Assembly (NCBI GenBank): GCA_900542935.1
Contig: UQPN01000018.1
Span: forward strand, 1 to 46,382
DNA: 46,382 bases
Direction: 5' to 3'
From: an uncultured Eubacteriales bacterium
GTDB taxonomy: Bacteria > Bacillota > Clostridia > Christensenellales > Borkfalkiaceae
Below, in pieces: positions 14,444 to 22,313 of the stretch. The translations under genes were made by a program, and so were the position numbers. The notes under the pieces are model-generated. The model ran no database searches. It worked only from the letters and a program-made list of their open reading frames with translations, and had not been told where the DNA came from. The stretch's first letter is position 1, and each line of letters starts with the position of its first letter.

Positions 14444-15893
14444 CCGCGGTAATTCCCAGCGCCGCAAGTCCCGCCGAAATTTCTCCGTCCGGCGCGTAGC
14501 TCGCCGCCACGCTTTTGCAACCGTCCGCCGTCGTAATGCCGACGCCGTGAATACACTTACCCGATACGGGCCAGCAAATCTGTGCGCTCGTCAGCTTAAT
14601 CGCCTCGCTGCGCCACAAAAACCGCGTCCGCGTGGTCTGCATAATGCCTTTGCCGTACGTTTTCGCCGTACCGTCGGCAGCCGCCGTCAGACACACCCGC
14701 CCGTACTCCGTACCGCCGTAATCCAGCATCGCCCCCAAAAGACACTCCGAAGCGGAAGCCGTTCCCGCGTCCGCCAGCACGTACGCTTTCCCGTCCTCGC
14801 CGAAATATGCGGAATAATCGTTCCGCTTCGCGTCGAACACGTACGTTTTTCCGTCGCGGTACACCGCTTTCGCCGCCGCGGGAGTTTTTCCCGTCGCGTT
14901 TTTGCAGAAATACGAAACGATCGAACGCAGAATTTCCATATCCCCGCCGCCGTTGCCGCGCAAATCCAGCACAAGATTTTTCTTTCCGTCCGCCGAAAAT
15001 CTTTTCATCGCCCCGTCGAATTCCGCCGCCGCGTTGCCGTTGAACTGCGTCAGGCGGATATACGCCGTATCTTCCGGCAACGCCCGCAAAACAAACGCCC
15101 CGCCGTCCGCAAAACGCTTTTCCGTTTCCGTCGCGTCGGCGCCGGGATACACGTATGCCGCCGACGAAGAACGGTACGTAACGTAATGTTCCGTAAACGA
15201 GGCCTTGTGCAGCTTCACGACGCGCTTGTTATCCTCTCCGTACGGGTAGCGCGTTTCTTCCACGTAAAATTCTTCGCCAGCCGCGTATTTCGCCGCGAAT
15301 TCCATAAACGCCGAAAGCGAAACGCACGCCGTCATCGAATCCGCCGTCGCGCCGTACCCCGTAATCCTGCTGCCGTCCGCAATTCCGGCAGCCTCTGCGG
15401 GAGAGCCTCCCGCCGTGCGCGAAACGGTCAGCATGCCCGCCTGTTCCGCCGTGGCGGAAACGAAATACATGCCCAGCCCGCTGTATTGCCCCGCCGATTT
15501 CTTCACGGCTTCGTCGTTCTCGTCCGCCGTCATGTACGCGGAATACCTGTCCAGAAGCGAATTTACGCCGCCGAACACGCCCGCGTAAAATTCTTCGTCG
15601 GAAATCTCGTACAGATAATCTTTCTGTATGCGTTCTTTCGCCCACAGCAAAGAATTGATTTCTTTCGGCAGCGTGGCTTTATGAGTGAAAAAGCCGCCGA
15701 AAAACGCGCAGAACAGCGCCAGAACGCACGCCGCGATCCGCGCAGGTTTCTTTTTGAAAAACGATTTGAATTTTCCGCCTTTCCCGCCCGATTCGTTGCT
15801 CTGCTCCGCTTTCGTCGCGCTTTTAAAAATTTGTTCCGGCTTTGTTGTTTCCGTCGTCTGTTCGTCTTTCCGTTTCGGTTTCTCGGTTTCCAT
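14439..15893 (-). CDS. Membrane-anchored S41 family C-terminal processing protease
   Basis: The 484-residue protein has a charged cytoplasmic N-terminus (1-50), one membrane helix (about 51-70), a helical segment with the DRYSAYM motif near 115, a PDZ-like domain (about 137-230, with SPAEAAGI) and an S41 catalytic domain. The catalytic Ser lies in GTASASE (377-383) and the Lys in TYGKG (K415), with LVLDLRGNGGG upstream. It should cut exported proteins outside the membrane, as CtpA/CtpB do. The region after K415 has three cysteines (440, 447, 459), unusual for CtpA-like proteins. GGGAG precedes the ATG. It is flanked by repeats on both sides and seems monocistronic. Confidence 0.9.
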   Translation of the reverse strand: METEKPKRKDEQTTETTKPEQIFKSATKAEQSNESGGKGGKFKSFFKKKPARIAACVLALFCAFFGGFFTHKATLPKEINSLLWAKERIQKDYLYEISDEEFYAGVFGGVNSLLDRYSAYMTADENDEAVKKSAGQYSGLGMYFVSATAEQAGMLTVSRTAGGSPAEAAGIADGSRITGYGATADSMTACVSLSAFMEFAAKYAAGEEFYVEETRYPYGEDNKRVVKLHKASFTEHYVTYRSSSAAYVYPGADATETEKRFADGGAFVLRALPEDTAYIRLTQFNGNAAAEFDGAMKRFSADGKKNLVLDLRGNGGGDMEILRSIVSYFCKNATGKTPAAAKAVYRDGKTYVFDAKRNDYSAYFGEDGKAYVLADAGTASASECLLGAMLDYGGTEYGRVCLTAAADGTAKTYGKGIMQTTRTRFLWRSEAIKLTSAQICWPVSGKCIHGVGITTADGCKSVAASYAPDGEISAGLAALGITAA

Positions 15894-15959
15894 ACTTCTC
15901 CCTTTTCGTCCTGATTTTATCCCGTATCTCCGTGCAATGCTTATTTAATACCGCCCTTT

Positions 15960-16137
15960 CGCAGCTTCCCTTGCCTCATCGTGCTTGCGCACAATGAGGC
16001 AAAAATTGTCAGCCTTGTTCCAAGGCTTCCCCTCGGGGGGAGGCTCCTTGCGAAGCAAGGTGGTGAGGGGCGTAACTTATTCAGTATTGACATTTTTTAT
16101 CGAAAATTTTCATCAAGGGGCGTAACTAACTTGTTTT
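15960..16137. repeat. Palindromic repeat elements upstream of the S41 gene
   Basis: An inverted repeat at 15971-16002 pairs TTGCCTCAT-GTGC with GCAC-ATGAGGCAA. It is followed by a CTTCCCCTCGGGGGGAGGC element at about 16018-16070, ending GGTGAGGGGCGTAACTT. The GGGGCGTAAC and AACTTGTTTTC blocks recur at about 16116-16137 and match the element at 5220-5330. Confidence 0.65.
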
Positions 16138-16175
16138 CCGTAATCTCTCAATGCAATCGTTAAATACGTTGCACC

Positions 16176-16372
16176 CTTGCTTTCCCCTTTGGGCAGGCTT
16201 CGCCTGTTTCATAACGGATTGCAGCGTATCGTTTCTATTTTTAATTTTTGCCTTTGATGCAATCTCTTGCTTTCCCCTTTGGGCAGGCTTCGCCTGTTTC
16301 ATAACGGATTGTAGCGTATCGTTTATATTTTTAATTTTTGCCTTTGATGCAATCTCTTGCTTTCCCCTTTTT
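16176..16372. repeat. 90-bp tandem repeat, 2.2 copies
   Basis: Units 16176-16265 and 16266-16355 differ at two positions; a third begins at 16356 and diverges after CTTGCTTTCCCCTTT. Each unit holds GGGCAGGCTTCGCCTG, ATAACGGATTG and TATCGTTT plus TTTTTAATTTTTGCC, and relates to the copies at 5334-5400 and 12280-12340. No gene is seen in 15894-16542. Confidence 0.85.
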
Positions 16373-16542
16373 CGCTTTTTCTCCTGATGGTGAAAAAGCG
16401 AAAAAACCTACGGTAGCGGGGAAAGTGGCGAGCTTTTGCGAGCCGATAGAGGTCTCACAATCAAATTCCCTCTCTTCCCGCAGTTTCTCATTCATCGACA
16501 ATTCCCTAAAACCCGCCTTTTTTCGCCCGTCTTTTCGCAACT

Positions 16543-17541
16543 TCACTTTTTCGAAAGTTTGTATATTATTATAAGTATGCGAAAAGTTACCGCGTCGGGA
16601 AACAGTCGGATATTCAGCCCGGTTGCCTTTTCTATTTTGTCCAGACGGTATAAAAGCGTATTGCGGTGCATATATAAAGCTCTGGAAGTCTCGCTCACGT
16701 TCAGCGAAGTGCTCAGAAATTTCTCCGCCGTCAGAAGCATTTCCTCGTCGTCGAATACTTCGCGGATCTGTTCTTCCGTAATGTCGCTCAGAAATTCGTC
16801 CAGCCGCGATTTCGGCACTTCTTCCAGCAGCTTCACCAGCATGTATTCCTTATACGAATGCACGCCTTCACCGCCCGAAAACACTTCGGCGTAACGCAGC
16901 GCCGTTACCGCGCGCGAATAGGAAAGCTGCAAATCGTGAAATCCCCCCGTTACCGATCCCGCGCCGATACATACCCGCGCGCCCAGCTCTTCCGTCAGAA
17001 ATCCCGCCAGAAATCCCGCGTATTCCGCGGGCGAGGAATATTCTTCCGAAGGCTCCGCCGCTTTTACGAACGCGAAGTTCTTATCGTCGAATTTCACAAC
17101 GCAGTCCTCTTTCGCGTCGGCGTACTGCTTCAAAAGCGCTTCCGTTTCGGGGTAGGCTTTCGTGAATCTGATCGCCAGCACGAAACACGGTATTTCTTTC
17201 ACGCCGAATTTCACCGCGTATTTATACGCGTCCGTCTGCGAATATTCGCCGAGCAGCATTTTTTTCAGATACTCTCCCTGCGATACGGCGTTTTTTTCCG
17301 CAAACGAAGCAAGATAAGCGGGCAGCAGCGCGGCGTAATTCTTCTCCGCTTTCGAAGCTCCGTCCAGAACGCCCGTATACGTTTCCCCCGCGAAAGAAAA
17401 GCGAAAATAAGTATGCTTTCCGTCGGAACGCGGCCCCGAAGAACACGCCTCGTTTTTTTCGGCGGAACTCTCTTCTCTGAAACCCAGCCTTACCCCCAGT
17501 TTTTCCGATACGTCGGTTACGATTTTTTCCAGTTCGTTCAT
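16543..17541 (-). CDS. PucR/CdaR-type HTH transcriptional regulator
   Basis: The 332-residue protein ends in a PucR-type helix-turn-helix (about 270-325: LNVSETSRALYMHRNTLLYRLDKIE, then LNIRLFPDAVTFRI). The middle (about 105-250) resembles the GGDEF-derived CdaR domain, with GAGSVTGGFHDLQLSYSRA and ALRYAEVF. It lacks an obvious sugar-diacid-binding N-terminal domain, so its ligand is unknown. It is transcribed divergently from the strongly promoted membrane protein at 17930, with 388 bp between start codons, and could regulate it; that is inference. AAGGAG precedes the ATG and a good promoter lies upstream. Confidence 0.85.
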   Translation of the reverse strand: MNELEKIVTDVSEKLGVRLGFREESSAEKNEACSSGPRSDGKHTYFRFSFAGETYTGVLDGASKAEKNYAALLPAYLASFAEKNAVSQGEYLKKMLLGEYSQTDAYKYAVKFGVKEIPCFVLAIRFTKAYPETEALLKQYADAKEDCVVKFDDKNFAFVKAAEPSEEYSSPAEYAGFLAGFLTEELGARVCIGAGSVTGGFHDLQLSYSRAVTALRYAEVFSGGEGVHSYKEYMLVKLLEEVPKSRLDEFLSDITEEQIREVFDDEEMLLTAEKFLSTSLNVSETSRALYMHRNTLLYRLDKIEKATGLNIRLFPDAVTFRILIIIYKLSKK

Positions 17542-17582
17542 ACATTCTGCTCCTTCGGTTTGCGTCGCTTGCGCTAAGGATA

Positions 17583-17611
17583 ATTATACAACTTTCCGCG
17601 AAAAATTTCAA
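17583..17611 (-). promoter_or_regulatory. Sigma-A promoter of the PucR-type regulator
   Basis: TTGAAA (17606-17611), 17-bp spacer, TATAAT (17583-17588) on the minus strand; leader about 35 nt. Confidence 0.75.
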
Positions 17612-17782
17612 GGGTTTTCGCCCCTGTTTTTTCGTTCACGCGTCCTTTTATATAATTTTCTTTGTTTCTTTCCCTTTTCCGGGCGCTTTTCCGCTATTAT
17701 TTTTCTTCGTTTTCCGCGGCGCCGCAAGCCGCTTTCGAAGCGAAAAAAGTTTAAAATTTATCGTTTTTTTCAGCTCTTATCA

Positions 17783-17811
17783 TTGACAAAACAAAAGAAT
17801 TATGGTATAAT
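17783..17811 (+). promoter_or_regulatory. Perfect-consensus sigma-A promoter
   Basis: TTGACA (17783-17788), 17-bp spacer, TATAAT (17806-17811). Both boxes match the consensus exactly and TGG precedes the -10 box. It drives the 613-residue membrane protein after a leader of about 110 nt. Confidence 0.85.
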
Positions 17812-17929
17812 ATTTCCGAAAGTAAAAAAAGGACGGGCGACGGCTGATTTTTAAACGTTTCACTCCTCCCCTGATTGCTTTTTATTGACTGCGTTATAGA
17901 AGAAATTTTTTTTAGGAGACTTTTTTATT

Positions 17930-19771
17930 ATGAGTAAAAATTACCCCGAAAAAGAAGTAAACGTGAACGATTTGAGCGGTGAAGAACTCGGTGCCCTCGC
18001 TTCGGACGAAACGGAACCCGAAGCCCCCAAGCGCATTTTCAGCCGTATCCTTGCGCTGCTTCTTGCGCTCGCTCCCATCGCGCTGGTGTGTTTTCTGCCT
18101 GTTACGCTGCTTTTAAAAGCGGAAGTCGCGGGAAACAGCACTTTGGTTTTCACCAACGAAACCACTCTTCTGAAAGTGTTCATGAACCTCTTCAAAAAAG
18201 ACGGTCTGGCAGAACTTTATAAAGCGATCGGCACGGTAACGGCAGGCGGTCAGCAGATCAACCTCGCACAGTCCGCTCCCGCAACGATCTCCAAATTTCA
18301 GGGAATCAAATTTCTTCCTTACTTAAACAACTACGATAAGCACACGATGCTTTACAGTATGTTCCTCTACGTAATTCCCGTAGTGTTCGTACTCAATATC
18401 GTCTTTATGCTTGTGGGCGTGTGCTCCGGTAAAAAAGCTCCCGCAATGGTACGCACCATCGCTTACATGAACCTTATCGCGTTCGGCGGTTATGCGCTTA
18501 TTACGCTGTGGCTCTCCTCCATGTACAGTTTCGAAACTTCCGCGGCGGGCGCAATGAAGAACAAGCTCCTTTTCGATTACACGGTGCTCGGCATTGCCGG
18601 CGGTTCGCTTCTTCTCTACGTGATTTACTCGTTCGTAAAGAACAAGGGCAAAGCGGTTGTTCCGTTTATCCTCTTCCTTCTTACGGCGGCTTTCGCAGGC
18701 GTATACGGCTATGCTTACCTGCATTACAATAAAGACGGCTCCATGCTGAACAACCTCACCGCTCTGATGGGCGATAACACGAAGTTCTTCATCAAGAATC
18801 ATACGTGGGGCGGCTTCTATAAATGGGCGATCATCGCGGCGTTCTCGTTCATCGTTCTGGCGTTCTACTTCTCTACCGCGCGTCTGCCGATGAAAAAGGG
18901 CTACGGATTCGATATTTTCCGCAACGTCATCAATCTGATTATGGCGGGCATCATCGTTGCCGTGTGCTTCATCGATTTCGGCTTTACGAAGGGCGTAAAC
19001 GAAAAGACTTTGCTCGGCAACGCAAAATGGTTTGCCGTTGCCGCCGCGGGAATCGCGCTTGTTCAGCTGATTCTCTGCATCATCACGAAATCCGTATTAA
19101 AACGCAAAGCGGAACAACAGGAGTACGAGGAATCGGAAGCAGAAGAAGCGGCAGAAGAAGAAACTGCTCAGCCCGCGGCTCCCGCCGAAGAACCCGCTCC
19201 GGCACCTGTTCCCGCCCCTGCCCCCGCACCCGCCCCTGCTCCCGTATATGCAAACGGTTATACGGCTCCCGTAGCGCCCATCGCTCCCATGCCCGTATAC
19301 GTTCCCGTATATGCGCCCGCGTCGGCTGCCGTAGCGGCTCCAGCTCCCGCGCCCGCCCCCGTGGAAGCGGTTCCGGCTCCTGCCCCCGTGGTAGAGGAAG
19401 AGCAGCTTGTCATTCCCAACTTCTCTTCGTTCCGGGAAGAAGAAGCGGAACCCGAAGTTACGCCCGTTGCTCCCGCGCCCGCCCCTGCCCCCGCAGCGGC
19501 TCCGGCACCTGCGGCGCCCGCAACGAACAGCTACTACACCACGCAGACGTTCGATCCGTTCATCGCTTCTCTTACGGATAAAGAAAGAGAGCAGTTCACG
19601 AATCTGTTCGTTCTGAAATACAACGGCGCGATGAGCAACATTCCCGATTACGCAGTAGGCGGCAACAACGACGACTTCTTCCGCAAGATATTCATCTACC
19701 TCGGTCAGTACAGAGATCGTATTCCCGACGGCTTGCTTGCGAAGATGTATAAGTTCGCCGTCAGAAAGTAA
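17930..19771 (+). CDS. Strongly expressed 8-TM protein with Pro/Ala linker and C-terminal domain, unknown function
   Basis: The 613-residue protein has an acidic N-terminus, about eight membrane helices (near 42-64, 143-166, 178-196, 216-234, 243-263, 298-315, 332-352, 368-388) and an acidic segment 396-415. A long Pro/Ala/Val-rich linker (about 416-535) leads to a compact C-terminal domain (about 538-613, with SLTDKEREQFTNLF and DDFFRKIFIYLGQYRDRIPD). An extracellular loop lies at about 65-140. I recognise no family. Promoter and ribosome binding site (AGGAGA 10 bases before ATG) are near perfect, and codon use is biased to forms such as CTT, GCT and CCC, suggesting abundance. The linker would let the C-terminal domain reach far from the membrane. 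It is monocistronic with its own terminator. Confidence 0.7.
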   Translation: MSKNYPEKEVNVNDLSGEELGALASDETEPEAPKRIFSRILALLLALAPIALVCFLPVTLLLKAEVAGNSTLVFTNETTLLKVFMNLFKKDGLAELYKAIGTVTAGGQQINLAQSAPATISKFQGIKFLPYLNNYDKHTMLYSMFLYVIPVVFVLNIVFMLVGVCSGKKAPAMVRTIAYMNLIAFGGYALITLWLSSMYSFETSAAGAMKNKLLFDYTVLGIAGGSLLLYVIYSFVKNKGKAVVPFILFLLTAAFAGVYGYAYLHYNKDGSMLNNLTALMGDNTKFFIKNHTWGGFYKWAIIAAFSFIVLAFYFSTARLPMKKGYGFDIFRNVINLIMAGIIVAVCFIDFGFTKGVNEKTLLGNAKWFAVAAAGIALVQLILCIITKSVLKRKAEQQEYEESEAEEAAEEETAQPAAPAEEPAPAPVPAPAPAPAPAPVYANGYTAPVAPIAPMPVYVPVYAPASAAVAAPAPAPAPVEAVPAPAPVVEEEQLVIPNFSSFREEEAEPEVTPVAPAPAPAPAAAPAPAAPATNSYYTTQTFDPFIASLTDKEREQFTNLFVLKYNGAMSNIPDYAVGGNNDDFFRKIFIYLGQYRDRIPDGLLAKMYKFAVRK

Positions 19772-19789
19772 AGTTGTAACGAAAATTTC

Positions 19790-19824
19790 AAGCGCGTCCG
19801 CTTTTGCGGGCGCGCTTCTTTTTT
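19790..19824 (+). terminator. Rho-independent terminator of the 8-TM protein gene
   Basis: AAGCGCGTCCG (19790-19800) pairs with CGGGCGCGCTT (19807-19817) with one G-U pair and is followed by CTTTTTT. Confidence 0.9.
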
Positions 19825-19878
19825 CAAAAAGGTGTTAAAAATCGGGCAAAATATGTATAAAATCGCCCCTGAATATGT

Positions 19879-19920
19879 TAAAAAACAAAGGTTTTTTGTA
19901 AGAAAAACCCTTGTTTTTTA
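19879..19920. terminator. Bidirectional terminator between convergent genes
   Basis: TAAAAAACAA (19879-19888) pairs with TTGTTTTTTA (19911-19920), with GG-TTTTT / AAAAA-CC continuing inside. T-runs follow on both strands. It serves the minus-strand operon that ends at 19965. Confidence 0.75.
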
Positions 19921-19964
19921 ATAAATTCGGCTTATTTTACACTGTTTTTACGCCTTATTTTACG

Positions 19965-20420
19965 TTATTTCTCCCCGAAAACGCGCTTGATTACGGCAAT
20001 TTCCGGCTGAATTCTGCTTTTATACAACATTAAATCGGTCATAAATTCGGGATCGATCAAATGAAAATTCTTTTTGATTTCCTCTTCCACGATTTTCGCC
20101 GCGGGCGACAATTTTTCGTCGTACATTACGTAATGGCGGCGTTCCTCTATATCGAACCAGATTCTGCCGCGCGGAAAATCGTTGAACGCATATTCCGCAT
20201 ATCGCCCCTCCGCCGCGGTTTTCGAAAGTTCTTCCCACGCTTTTTTGTGGCTGTATTTATAATTGAGTCCGTCCTCGTCTTTCGTGATTTTTTCAACGAT
20301 GCGTTTGCCGCCGCATTTCACAAATCTGCCTTTATCGCAAATAAAATCGGCGTTTTCGCCTTTAAAGCAAATCCAGAACACGCCTGTTTCGATTTGCAGC
20401 GTTTTTTCTTTATCGTTCAT
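19965..20420 (-). CDS. Hypothetical protein, last gene of the SigB-type operon
   Basis: The 151-residue soluble protein has no signal peptide or membrane segment. It is rich in aromatic and charged residues (VFWICFKGENADFICDKG, GRIWFDIEERRHYVMYDEKLS) and ends in a helical segment (DLMLYKSRIQPEIAVIKRVF). I recognise no domain. It lies 21 bp after the GHKL-type gene in the same direction and just before a terminator, so it is probably co-transcribed with the sigma module. The ribosome binding site (AAAGAAG) is modest. Confidence 0.65.
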   Translation of the reverse strand: MNDKEKTLQIETGVFWICFKGENADFICDKGRFVKCGGKRIVEKITKDEDGLNYKYSHKKAWEELSKTAAEGRYAEYAFNDFPRGRIWFDIEERRHYVMYDEKLSPAAKIVEEEIKKNFHLIDPEFMTDLMLYKSRIQPEIAVIKRVFGEK

Positions 20421-20441
20421 ACTTCTTTCGTACCTTTTTAT

Positions 20442-20807
20442 TCAATCTTTAATTTTTACCGTAACGGTAAGCGTGCCGTTTGCGGAAACCGTGCAGGTTT
20501 CGCTGAGGCTGTTTACAAGGTATAATCCTCTGCCGTTTTCCGACATAACGTCGGCACAGCGGCAATCCTTAGGCGGCGCATACGGCGGCAAAGACGTGAT
20601 TTTCAGTTCGCACAGCGAACCTTTCACCCGCCATTCCACTTCCGCGTTCCCGCTTTCCGTATAGCGGATGGCGTTGGTTACCAGCTCGCTGACGGCAAGT
20701 TTTGCCTTGAAAATGCCCTCGTCGCCCGCGCCGTTTTCTTTTAAAAACGCGGCAAGTTCGCCAAGGGCGCTATGCAGTTGTTCGAACGTTCCGATTTGCA
20801 GCGGCAT
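20442..20807 (-). CDS. Second RsbW/SpoIIAB-like GHKL ATPase domain protein
   Basis: The 121-residue protein is a small HATPase_c domain of the anti-sigma kinase type. The N-box is intact (KLAVSELVTNAIRYT) and a G2-like box is visible (NGRGLYLVNSL). The usual G1 Asp-x-Gly segment is replaced by a proline-rich stretch (LPPYAPP). It follows the sigma gene by 13 bp, the place held by rsbX in Bacillus subtilis. It may supply the kinase activity that the upstream degenerate RsbW appears to have lost, acting on the RsbV-like protein or on sigma; that role is inference. AGGGG precedes the ATG. Confidence 0.8.
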   Translation of the reverse strand: MPLQIGTFEQLHSALGELAAFLKENGAGDEGIFKAKLAVSELVTNAIRYTESGNAEVEWRVKGSLCELKITSLPPYAPPKDCRCADVMSENGRGLYLVNSLSETCTVSANGTLTVTVKIKD

Positions 20808-20820
20808 CGCTTCGTTCCCC

Positions 20821-21552
20821 TCACGCTTCTTTTAATCCGTCTTTCAGTTTTGCAAGCACTTTTCTTTCCAGCCGGGAAACGAACATCTGCGAAACGCCGA
20901 GGCGCTTTGCGGTTTCGCTCTGCGAAAGACCTTCGAAAAACCTGCAGTCGACCAGCTGTTTTTCCGTATCGCCCAGCGCTTTCATGGCGCTTTTGAGCGC
21001 CTCGCGGTTTTCGAAATGTTCGTACGTGGCGTCGTTATCGGGCAGAACGGCGTATAACGAATTTTCGTTTTCGTCGTCGCCCTTTGCCATGGTGGAATCC
21101 AGCGAAACGGCGTTCCCCACTTCCAGCGCGCGCACTACCTCTTCCTCCGAAACGGAAAGCGCGGCGGCAATCTCTTTTACGGCGGGTTTCTTGCCTGTTT
21201 TACCCTCGTAATCGGCGCAGAAAGCGCGCACTTTGGCGTGTATTTCGCTTAATCGCCGCGGCAATTTTACCATTCGCGCTTTATCGCGGAAATAATTTTT
21301 GATTTCGCCCGTAATCGTGGGGGTAATGAACGTGGTGAACTGCATGTTCAGATCGGGGTTGAAGCGATCGATGCCGCGCAGAAGCGCCAGCGACGCCACC
21401 TGTTTCAGATCGTCGTAATCCACGCCGCGCCCCGTAAATTTTTTAGCGAGTATATCCGCTATGTACAGATATTTTTCGGCGATTTCGTTTCTCAGTTTCA
21501 CGTCGCCCGTTTCTCTGTATCTGCGGAACAATTCGTCCTCTTTCTTTTCCAT
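20821..21552 (-). CDS. SigB/SigF/SigG-family RNA polymerase sigma factor, closest in style to SigB
   Basis: The 243-residue protein has regions 2, 3 and 4 of the B/F/G subfamily. Region 2 includes DDLKQVASLALLRGIDRF and TFITPTITGEIKNYFRDK, region 3 VKLPRRLSEIHAKVRAF, and region 4 the HTH LSQSETAKRLGVSQMFVSRLERKVLAKL. The RDK-x3-LPRRLSEI segment is nearer to Bacillus SigB than to SigF or SigG, judged from memory. Its neighbours are an RsbV-like STAS protein and a degenerate RsbW upstream and a GHKL protein downstream, so partner switching should control it. Whether it serves general stress or a spore stage cannot be decided here. Confidence 0.88.
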   Translation of the reverse strand: MEKKEDELFRRYRETGDVKLRNEIAEKYLYIADILAKKFTGRGVDYDDLKQVASLALLRGIDRFNPDLNMQFTTFITPTITGEIKNYFRDKARMVKLPRRLSEIHAKVRAFCADYEGKTGKKPAVKEIAAALSVSEEEVVRALEVGNAVSLDSTMAKGDDENENSLYAVLPDNDATYEHFENREALKSAMKALGDTEKQLVDCRFFEGLSQSETAKRLGVSQMFVSRLERKVLAKLKDGLKEA

Positions 21553-21582
21553 TTTACTCTTCCGAAATGATATTTTCCGCGC

Positions 21583-21984
21583 TCAGGCGTAAAACGTAAT
21601 GGCGGTAACCGTTTCGCCGTTCCGCGTTACGTTGTTTTCCGCCACCAACGCCGAAAGAAGCGCAAACGAGATTTCGTCGTCCGCCGAGCCGGCTTCTTTG
21701 GCGTTTCCGCCTTGTTCCAGCCCGGAAAGCGCGCATTTTATTTTTCCGTTTTCCGCAAAGAAAAAGCTGACTCTTGCGCGGGCGTAGCCGTTGCGTTTTA
21801 AAATCAGCAGTCCTTCGGTAACGCACACTTTAATATCTTCCGTATAATCGACGTCCAGCCCGGAAACCGCGCATACGCCGCCCGTGGCAAGGCGCACGGT
21901 GGTGAGAAAATCGCTGACGAGCGGCAATTCCATGGCAAATTCGCCGCCTTTCGTTTGGGTATTCAAAGAAGAATCGCGTTCCAT
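21583..21984 (-). CDS. Degenerate RsbW-like anti-sigma protein (pseudo-GHKL)
   Basis: The 133-residue protein lines up by eye with RsbW over most of its length. FLTTVRLATGGVCAVSGL matches the RsbW opening, EDIKVCVTEG the N-box helix, and the end (ENNVTRNGETVTAITF) the last beta strands. But the N-box Asn is gone (E-G-L-L-I where RsbW has E-A-C-T-N), the G1 box is absent, and the G2 GLGL is replaced by ISFAL. It should therefore not bind ATP or phosphorylate RsbV, though it could still bind sigma or RsbV. It sits between the STAS gene (2-bp gap) and the sigma gene (30-bp gap), exactly where rsbW belongs. Confidence 0.7.
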   Translation of the reverse strand: MERDSSLNTQTKGGEFAMELPLVSDFLTTVRLATGGVCAVSGLDVDYTEDIKVCVTEGLLILKRNGYARARVSFFFAENGKIKCALSGLEQGGNAKEAGSADDEISFALLSALVAENNVTRNGETVTAITFYA

Positions 21985-21986
21985 TT

Positions 21987-22295
21987 TTATTTAATCTCCA
22001 TAATGCTGTCGAGCGAGCAGATGAGAAATAATTTTTTGATTTTCGGTTTGAGATTTTTCAGCGACATTTTATAACCGTCCGTTTTCACCCGCTTCAAAAT
22101 TTTAACGAAGGTGCCGAGCGTGGTGCTGTCGATAAAATCGAGATTTTCGCAATCGAACATCACGTTTGAAGGGCTTTCGGCGTATGCCGCGATAACGCCT
22201 TCGTAAAACGCTTCGGCGTTGCCGGAATCCACTTCGCCGGAAAGCGCAACGGTAAGGCAGCCGTTTTCTCTGCCGAGTACTTTCATCTCTTCCAT
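21987..22295 (-). CDS. RsbV/SpoIIAA-type STAS anti-anti-sigma factor
   Basis: The 102-residue single STAS domain has the conserved DSTTLG loop, with Ser57 the expected phosphorylation site (FIDSTTLGTFV). In the known system the unphosphorylated form binds the anti-sigma factor and frees sigma. Length, strand order and LTVALSGEVDSGNAE at the start fit RsbV. AGGAG lies upstream of the ATG; the gene follows the permease gene by 18 bp and precedes the degenerate RsbW by 2 bp, so the set is one transcription unit. With an inactive RsbW beside it, the kinase for Ser57 would have to be another protein. Confidence 0.88.
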   Translation of the reverse strand: MEEMKVLGRENGCLTVALSGEVDSGNAEAFYEGVIAAYAESPSNVMFDCENLDFIDSTTLGTFVKILKRVKTDGYKMSLKNLKPKIKKLFLICSLDSIMEIK

Positions 22296-22313
22296 TTTCG
22301 TTTTCTCCTGTAA

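Noticed and set aside
14406..15914. 502-codon plus-strand frame
   Set aside because: Antisense of the S41 protease gene, which has catalytic motifs; the plus frame is Arg/Phe-rich.
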